From: an uncultured Porphyromonas sp.
Lineage (GTDB): Bacteria > Bacteroidota > Bacteroidia > Bacteroidales > Porphyromonadaceae
Assembly: GCA_945965245.1 (NCBI GenBank)
Contig: CAMFNC010000032.1
Coordinates: 1-11,127, forward strand
Length of the DNA: 11,127 nt
Direction of reading: 5' to 3'
The notes under the pieces: generated by a model
What the model was told of the DNA's origin: nothing
What the model saw: the letters and a program-made list of their open reading frames with translations, nothing else
Databases searched by the model: none
Translations under genes and position numbers: made by a program
Part shown: piece after piece, positions 7,176 to 11,127 of the stretch
Position numbering within the stretch: the first letter of the stretch is position 1
Layout of the letters: each line of letters starts with the position of its first letter

Positions 7176-7910
7176 TTATGTTTTTTGTTGATTATTACTT
7201 ATCAGTTTTTCTAAAAATCTAATTTGGTCTGCAAAGTAACGATTTTTTTCCGGATAATTCAAGTGAATAGCCTGTAATATTCTCAATGCTTTATCATATC
7301 GTTTTTGTTCAATATAGATTTTGGCCAGTGTTTCCGTAAATAATTCCTCATTTATGCCGGATTCCGCAAGAGATTCTTCGCGGCTGCCAAGTTCTTCGGC
7401 GGTAATTGGTGCAGTAGGTCGGGGAGGGGATGGTGGCATCGAATTTTTTTTCACAGAGGGGTGGAGTAGTGACAACATTGGCTCCTCGAATGTTTCGACG
7501 TTTGTGGCAGGAAAGGAGGCAAAGTAATCATCGGATGCAGACAGTGGTTCGCCATACGAAAGTTCGTTGGGTAGGTCTGCTCCGGCAGCTCGCATTTCGC
7601 CTAAGAAACTGTCAATCAGCTCAAAATGATTTTCAGAAGAATCGTTATCGGCATCGGTTATGGAGATATTAGGATGCCGATGCGCCCTAACCATGCGGAA
7701 TAACTTTTTCCTATCCGGAAGTAAATGTGCACGGCGTTTCAACTCTCCGGCAAAACGCACATCGTCCACAATCGCAAGGTTGTAAAGGAAGAGAAACGAG
7801 AATGCTGAACAATAAGGATAGGTATCTGCCAATAGCTGCAATTCCCCCAGCGTAGCTTCGGTAAGTCCGGTGGGATTGCGCATATAGGAATAGAGTTGTT
7901 CGCGGTTCAT
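7176..7910 (-). CDS. Conserved Bacteroidetes protein with a C-terminal TPR-like segment
   Basis: The 244-residue protein has no signal peptide or clear membrane segment, so it is probably cytoplasmic. Three parts are visible. Residues 1-75 are a conserved-looking helical region (MNREQLYSYMRNP, then LGELQLLADTYPYCSAFSFL). Residues about 80-185 form an acidic to proline-rich linker that is probably disordered (PPSPPRPTAP near 149-158). Residues about 188-235 form a helical pair, ELFTETLAKIYIEQKRYDKA then LRILQAIHLNYPEKN, resembling one tetratricopeptide repeat plus a capping helix. No catalytic motif is seen. It lies 15 bp after the lptE-like gene and 6 bp before secG, so it belongs to an envelope-biogenesis operon. 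A scaffold or adaptor role is plausible but is inference from context only. The gene looks intact and native to the operon. Confidence 0.85.
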   Translation of the reverse strand: MNREQLYSYMRNPTGLTEATLGELQLLADTYPYCSAFSFLFLYNLAIVDDVRFAGELKRRAHLLPDRKKLFRMVRAHRHPNISITDADNDSSENHFELIDSFLGEMRAAGADLPNELSYGEPLSASDDYFASFPATNVETFEEPMLSLLHPSVKKNSMPPSPPRPTAPITAEELGSREESLAESGINEELFTETLAKIYIEQKRYDKALRILQAIHLNYPEKNRYFADQIRFLEKLISNNQQKT

Positions 7911-7925
7911 GATGGTGTGTGTGGA

Positions 7926-8447
7926 TTACCAATTCTCTACGGTGGCCACATAAATTTGCTTTACGAGGTCGGCAGTAATATCTTCCAATAGTTGATCCTG
8001 TACCTCGTTAAACATGCTGCTGCTATCGAACTGACGAGAGGCCGAAAAAGTCTTGTCGAAACTCTCTTTGGGGTTCACACTGTTTTCGAAATGTACACTC
8101 ACGGTTACGGTGAATTGCGTTTGAGCCGAAAACGCGTTTTCTTGGATAGCCACCGGACTCAAGTCATAGCCGGTGATGTTGCCCTCCAGCAGTAGATCGC
8201 CACCCTGCGATACCATTTGGAGCTTGGTGCGTTGGGTATATCGGTCTCTCAGAGCCTCGGTAAAGTTATTGGCAAAGGGTGCATATACCAGGGGCGCTTG
8301 GTTATTGAAGTCGCGTATCGTGATGGAGTGAATCTTGTCATAGTCTATGGCTCCGCCGTTGAAGCTGTAAGTGATACAGCCGGTTTGCATCAGAGCAATG
8401 AACAGGAGAACAAGACTCCACTGCCCAATTTTTTTATTCCATTTCAT
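7926..8447 (-). CDS. lptE: LptE-like LPS-assembly outer-membrane lipoprotein
   Basis: The 173-residue lipoprotein resembles the LptE family of Bacteroidetes, which plugs the LptD beta-barrel and helps place lipopolysaccharide in the outer leaflet of the outer membrane. The N-terminus is a lipoprotein signal with lipobox MQTGC and lipidated C24, followed by ITYSFNGGAIDYDKIHSITIRDF. The pattern after C24 (a short strand, then DYDKIHSITI, then a helix with FANNFTEALRDRYTQRTKL, then DLLLEGNITGYDLSP) is the alternating strand and helix layout of this family. The start codon lies inside the last codons of the sigma-54 activator gene (14-bp overlap), which suggests translational coupling and makes this start convincing. 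LptD is not in the window. The symbol is assigned by family resemblance, not by close identity to the E. coli protein. Confidence 0.85.
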   Translation of the reverse strand: MKWNKKIGQWSLVLLFIALMQTGCITYSFNGGAIDYDKIHSITIRDFNNQAPLVYAPFANNFTEALRDRYTQRTKLQMVSQGGDLLLEGNITGYDLSPVAIQENAFSAQTQFTVTVSVHFENSVNPKESFDKTFSASRQFDSSSMFNEVQDQLLEDITADLVKQIYVATVENW

Positions 8448-9705
8448 ATTCTTTGAGTTTACGGTAAAGCGTCCGTTCAGAAATTTCTAATTCTTCTGCA
8501 ACCGCCTTGCGGCTTCCCTTATGCCTTTGCAGAGATTGTTTGATGAGCATTCGTTCCATTTCCTCTAGAGAGGGATGTTTTTCCACAAATGTCATGTCCT
8601 CGGCGGGTTGGGTGGCAATGTTGTGTGGCACGTGTTTGATTTCGGGATGAGAGGGCACGGTGGGGTAGATTACATACGGTTCGGTGGGTGTAACCGCACT
8701 TTCCGGATGGATGGCGGCGGTATCGCCAAACACACTGCTATTCATTTTATTGCCTGCGGGGTGTCTGTCTTTTCCATGCATCAGGTCATTAACCATGGCT
8801 TTCAGCTCGTTCATCTCGTGTTTCATATCGAAGAGCACTTGATACAGAATTTCCCGTTCGCTGTTAAATCTCCGTTCGTCTATGGTTCCCACTGCCACGG
8901 GGTGCATATCCGCTTCCGCATTGCTCGGCAAATAGAGGCTTAGGATACGCGCATCTATCATTCGCTCTTCTTCCAATACACTGATGCGATCTGTGATGTT
9001 TTTCAGTTCGCGCACATTGCCCGGCCAGCGGTAGTGCTTAATCAAAGCCTTGGCATCCTCTGTCAGTCTAAGAGGCGGCATTTGGTATTTATCAGCACTG
9101 TCGGCAGCGAATTTGCGGAAAAGCAGTGGAATATCGTCCGCCCGATCGCGCAGAGGTGGCACTACAATTGGTACGGTGTTTAATCGGAAAAGCAAGTCTT
9201 CCCGAAACTTACCCTTGTTTACAGCCTGACGCAAATCTACGTTGGTAGCAGCCACAATGCGCACATCAGTGGTTTGCGGCTGACTGGAACCCACAGGGAT
9301 GAATTCGCCGCTTTCCAAAACGCGAAGCAGACGGGCTTGTGTGGGCATGGGCAGTTCGCCCACTTCATCCAAAAAGATGGTACCGCCGGAGGCTTCTTCG
9401 AAGTAGCCTTTACGGTCGTTCACCGCGCCGGTAAAAGAACCTTTGCGGTGGCCGAACAGCTCGGAGTCAATGGTGCCTTCCGGTATAGCGCCACAGTTTA
9501 CCGCAATATACTGAGAATGCTTACGAGCACTATATTGATGAATAATCTTGGGAAAATTTTCTTTACCCACACCGCTTTCGCCCGTAATCAATACAGACAT
9601 GTCGGTCGGAGCCACCTGTACGGCAATCTCTATGGCATGATCAAGTAGAGGGCTGGTACCGATGATGCCGAAACGATGTTTGATAGATTGAATATCGATA
9701 TTCAT
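8434..9705 (-). CDS. Sigma-54-dependent transcriptional activator, AAA+ and Fis-type HTH, no sensor domain
   Basis: The 423-residue protein activates sigma-54 RNA polymerase by ATP hydrolysis. The AAA+ module starts almost at the N-terminus. Walker A is GESGVGKE (42-49), the sigma-54 contact loop is GSFTGA (89-94, serine in place of the usual alanine), and Walker B is GGTIFLDE (107-114). FREDLLFR (167-174) carries the arginine-finger region and WPGNVREL (227-234) the sensor II arginine. A linker follows: residues about 280-310 look coiled-coil forming and about 311-378 are proline-rich and probably disordered. The C-terminus (about 380-422) is a Fis-type helix-turn-helix. There is no receiver, GAF or PAS domain, so activity must be set by expression level, by a partner protein or by the linker. 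It is first in an operon with lptE, the TPR-like gene and secG, behind a -7 box at 9746-9753. Confidence 0.95.
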   Translation of the reverse strand: MNIDIQSIKHRFGIIGTSPLLDHAIEIAVQVAPTDMSVLITGESGVGKENFPKIIHQYSARKHSQYIAVNCGAIPEGTIDSELFGHRKGSFTGAVNDRKGYFEEASGGTIFLDEVGELPMPTQARLLRVLESGEFIPVGSSQPQTTDVRIVAATNVDLRQAVNKGKFREDLLFRLNTVPIVVPPLRDRADDIPLLFRKFAADSADKYQMPPLRLTEDAKALIKHYRWPGNVRELKNITDRISVLEEERMIDARILSLYLPSNAEADMHPVAVGTIDERRFNSEREILYQVLFDMKHEMNELKAMVNDLMHGKDRHPAGNKMNSSVFGDTAAIHPESAVTPTEPYVIYPTVPSHPEIKHVPHNIATQPAEDMTFVEKHPSLEEMERMLIKQSLQRHKGSRKAVAEELEISERTLYRKLKEYEME

Positions 9706-9745
9706 ATTTATTCTTGGCGAGATAGCCTGGTGGCTACTTAATGAA

Positions 9746-9753
9746 CAAAGGTA
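9746..9753 (-). promoter_or_regulatory. -7 promoter box for the sigma-54 activator operon
   Basis: TACCTTTG on the minus strand fits the Bacteroidetes TAnnTTTG -7 consensus. It lies 40 bp before the ATG at 9705, implying a leader of roughly 35 bases. No clean TTTG -33 element is seen at the usual distance, only an AT-rich stretch. Its position, in the only gap upstream of a four-gene operon and beyond the ruvC terminator, makes it the best promoter candidate in the window. Confidence 0.5.
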
Positions 9754-9855
9754 GATAAAATACTCAATTGAATGTTTCTGTCGTCGAGGCCAATCTTGTG
9801 TTATACATCCCCATCAATATATGGTGTGTTGAAAAAATCAATACATTTTGAATTT

Positions 9856-9871
9856 ATTTTATGCATAAATT
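9856..9871. repeat. AT-rich palindrome sharing a 14-bp core with the palindrome at 1-28
   Basis: Bases 9858-9869 form a perfect 12-bp palindrome (TTTATGCATAAA) that becomes imperfect outside. Bases 9856-9869 are identical to bases 7-20 of the window. It lies in the gap between ruvC and the sigma-54 activator, about 105 bp upstream of the -7 box. It may be a regulator binding site or simply AT-rich coincidence. Confidence 0.35.
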
Positions 9872-9883
9872 TTTCCGCCCTTT

Positions 9884-9929
9884 GTAAAATAAAAAATGGC
9901 AACTTCTGAATGTTTCCAAAAGCGGCCAT
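9884..9929 (-). terminator. Rho-independent-type terminator after ruvC
   Basis: On the minus strand, 20 bp past the ruvC stop codon, ATGGCCGCTT can pair with AAGTTGCCAT (one mismatch and one G-U pair, loop about 14 bases). It is followed at once by TTTTTTATTTTAC. The stem plus U-tract fits an intrinsic terminator read in the ruvC direction. The plus-strand reading has no T-run after the stem, so it should act in one direction only. Confidence 0.65.
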
Positions 9930-9948
9930 CGGGAGGTGTTGTATGGGA

Positions 9949-10542
9949 TTATTTTTTAGTGATGAGTCCTTTTACGCGGCCAGGGTTTTGTTTGATGAAA
10001 TCACTCCAATTCTTCACGGATCCATCGCCATGGCGCATCAGGGGAGTGGAGGTTAGGAAATGATGGCACACCGCCACACCCAAGGCATCGGTGGCATCCA
10101 ATTCTATCTTCATCTGTTCTTCTGGAATTCTTAGGATTTTTTGCAGCATACCGGCCACTTGCTCTTTGGAGGCCGAGCCGTTTCCGGTAATGGCTTGTTT
10201 GATGCGCATGGGCACATACTCCGTAATGGGCACATCGTGTTTGAGGGCGGCAGCCATGGCCACCCCTTGCGCTCGCCCCAGCTTGAGCATACTCTGCACA
10301 TTCTTCCCGAAGAAAGGGGCTTCGATGGCGAGTTCATCCGGCATAAACTCTTCGATGATACCGGAAATGCGGTCATAAATGCGTTTGAGGCGGATATAAT
10401 GATTTTGGAACTTATCCAGTTTGATCACTCCCATCGCTATCAGTTCCGCCTGCTGCCCTTGCACCCGGATGATACCATAACCCATCAGAATGGTACCGGG
10501 GTCGATGCCCATGATGATACGTTCACTGTCAGTTTCTTTCAT
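9949..10542 (-). CDS. ruvC: Crossover junction endodeoxyribonuclease RuvC
   Basis: The 197-residue protein is the Holliday-junction resolvase RuvC, which cuts four-way junctions symmetrically as a dimer after RuvAB branch migration. The four acidic catalytic positions are all present: D14 in MGIDPGT, E74 in LAIEAPFFGKN, and D149 and D152 in LDATDALGVAVCHH. The basic segment PMRIKQAITGNGSASKEQV (about 111-129) matches the conserved DNA-contacting region. I chose the start at 10542, giving MKETDSERIIMGIDPG, because the longer frame from 10575 adds 11 residues that overlap the upstream gene and show no family resemblance. The ATG follows the DUF4286 stop codon after one base (TAAGATG), so translation is probably coupled by reinitiation. 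A hairpin with a U-tract ends the unit. No ruvA or ruvB is in the window, which is usual when ruvC is encoded apart from them. Confidence 0.95.
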   Translation of the reverse strand: MKETDSERIIMGIDPGTILMGYGIIRVQGQQAELIAMGVIKLDKFQNHYIRLKRIYDRISGIIEEFMPDELAIEAPFFGKNVQSMLKLGRAQGVAMAAALKHDVPITEYVPMRIKQAITGNGSASKEQVAGMLQKILRIPEEQMKIELDATDALGVAVCHHFLTSTPLMRHGDGSVKNWSDFIKQNPGRVKGLITKK

Positions 10543-10543
10543 C

Positions 10544-10837
10544 TTACCATTTGATTGATTCCATCGGTGTGGCAAAAGCCATCAGCCGTTCACCGAATTT
10601 CTTTTGCAGCGATTGCAACAGGGAGGGCAGGTGCACTTCCTGCCACTGACCGAGGGCATCGATGTCAGATAGGTAGATATGCAGCGCATAACGCACAGCG
10701 TCCGGCTCTTCTTCGGAAGCAGAGGGAAGTAGTTTGAGTAGTTGCGATTCGGCTGCAGGCAGATGCCGGTGCAGTTCTGAACGGAAATCCGTTTCGATGG
10801 GCGGCTCCATGAAAAACGTGATGTTAAGTAATATCAT
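10544..10837 (-). CDS. Small DUF4286-family protein of unknown function
   Basis: The 97-residue protein has no signal peptide or membrane segment and is probably cytoplasmic. It starts MILLNITFFMEPPIE and ends FGERLMAFATPMESIKW. Both ends fit the DUF4286 family of small Bacteroidetes proteins, whose typical members begin with a short strand of the MIxxNxTxxV type and end with FGExxxxFxTxME. The middle has ALHIYLSDIDALGQWQEVHL, a strand then helix, in line with a compact alpha/beta fold. No catalytic residues can be named. It is placed one base before ruvC and should share its transcript, so a link to recombination or nucleic acid handling is possible but is only a context inference. The family assignment is from memory of its pattern. 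Confidence 0.8.
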   Translation of the reverse strand: MILLNITFFMEPPIETDFRSELHRHLPAAESQLLKLLPSASEEEPDAVRYALHIYLSDIDALGQWQEVHLPSLLQSLQKKFGERLMAFATPMESIKW

Positions 10838-10931
10838 AGCTTATATAAGAAGGCTTGCTTCATTTACAAAAAAAGACTTATGGGGCATTGGCGTGAGTGC
10901 AGTAAGACTCATTTATGCCGAACTCATGTTG

Positions 10932-10939
10932 CAAAAATA
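10932..10939 (-). promoter_or_regulatory. Candidate -7 box for the DUF4286-ruvC unit
   Basis: TATTTTTG on the minus strand matches TAnnTTTG and lies about 94 bp before the DUF4286 start codon. No TTTG is found 19-21 bp upstream. It is the best match in this gap, but the area is AT-rich, so chance is a real alternative. Confidence 0.3.
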
Positions 10940-11103
10940 ACCATTGCAATGCGATTTCCGTCATTTCTACCCCTGAAAGAGTGACCCAAATAACGACTTG
11001 ACAAAAAATACCGTTTGAAATCCCCCTCAATTTCTAATCTATGAAAGGCAGTAGCTTTTCATATAAGAGCAGTTTCCCATCCTTTTTAGACAGCATTTGT
11101 TGC

Positions 11104-11111
11104 TATCTTTG
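11104..11111 (+). promoter_or_regulatory. Candidate plus-strand -7 box at the right edge
   Basis: TATCTTTG on the plus strand is an exact TAnnTTTG match. A T-run (11083-11087) lies 16 bp upstream in place of a proper TTTG at -33. It is followed by the purine-rich GAAAAAAGGTAGAAGAA, which could be the leader of a rightward gene. The window ends there, so no coding start can be seen. Confidence 0.35.
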
Positions 11112-11127
11112 AAAAAAGGTAGAAGAA

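Larger units (their letters stand above)
10838..11127. other. Intergenic region with no gene seen
   Basis: These 290 bases contain no convincing coding sequence or tRNA. They hold small palindromes (CTTATATAAG at 10840-10849 and CATTGCAATG at 10942-10951), a minus-strand -7-like box and a plus-strand -7-like box near the right edge. It probably separates the DUF4286-ruvC unit from a gene to the right, perhaps a divergent one. Confidence 0.5.

Noticed and set aside
10141..10554. Plus-strand open frame of 137 codons opposite ruvC
   Set aside because: It lies entirely antisense to a gene with all catalytic residues intact and its translation shows no family features; it is a shadow frame.
10543..10575. 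Longer start for ruvC at 10575
   Set aside because: The added 11 residues overlap the DUF4286 coding end and do not resemble RuvC N-termini; the start at 10542 follows the upstream stop codon by one base.
10838..11127. tRNA, small RNA gene or CRISPR in the right-hand gap
   Set aside because: No cloverleaf, no CCA-type 3' end and no regularly spaced repeats were found; the small palindromes are too short to support an RNA gene.

Overview
The window is almost certainly chromosomal DNA from a member of the Bacteroidetes, most likely the order Bacteroidales. The support is threefold. First, the block of sigma-54 activator, LptE-like lipoprotein, TPR-like protein and secG is a Bacteroidales-type arrangement, and the DUF4286 protein sits next to ruvC. 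Second, two GH92 alpha-mannosidases are present, a family expanded in this phylum. Third, most genes have A-rich leaders without a clear Shine-Dalgarno sequence, and there are several matches to the Bacteroidetes -7 box TAnnTTTG. I cannot fix the genus from sequence alone.

All nine genes are on the minus strand, so transcription runs from right to left. From the right, the DUF4286 gene (10544-10837) is separated by one base from ruvC (9949-10542). A hairpin with a U-tract (9884-9929) ends that unit. A 243-bp gap follows, holding a good -7 box (9746-9753) for the next unit. That unit is a sigma-54-dependent activator without a sensor domain (8434-9705), overlapping an lptE-like gene (7926-8447), followed closely by a TPR-like protein (7176-7910) and secG (6753-7169). 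After a 117-bp gap with a strong RNA hairpin come topB (4623-6635) and two GH92 genes (2332-4626 and 44-2320). The last three are packed as ATGA-overlapping or 11-bp-spaced genes. A perfect 28-bp palindrome (1-28) lies just beyond the last stop codon.

Functionally, the middle unit concerns the cell envelope: LPS export to the outer membrane (LptE), protein translocation (SecG) and a regulator. The right unit concerns recombination (RuvC). The left unit joins a DNA topoisomerase III to two exported exo-alpha-mannosidases, one predicted lipoprotein and one predicted soluble periplasmic or secreted protein. No SusC/SusD pair or dedicated sugar sensor is visible, so this is not a classical polysaccharide utilisation locus within the window.

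Most of the window is ordinary core genome. The points worth a second look are the topB-GH92-GH92 coupling, the hairpin ahead of topB, the palindrome and its partial copy at 9856-9869, the divergent N-terminus of the distal GH92, and the Toprim motif variant in TopB. No mobile element, CRISPR array, tRNA or rRNA was seen.
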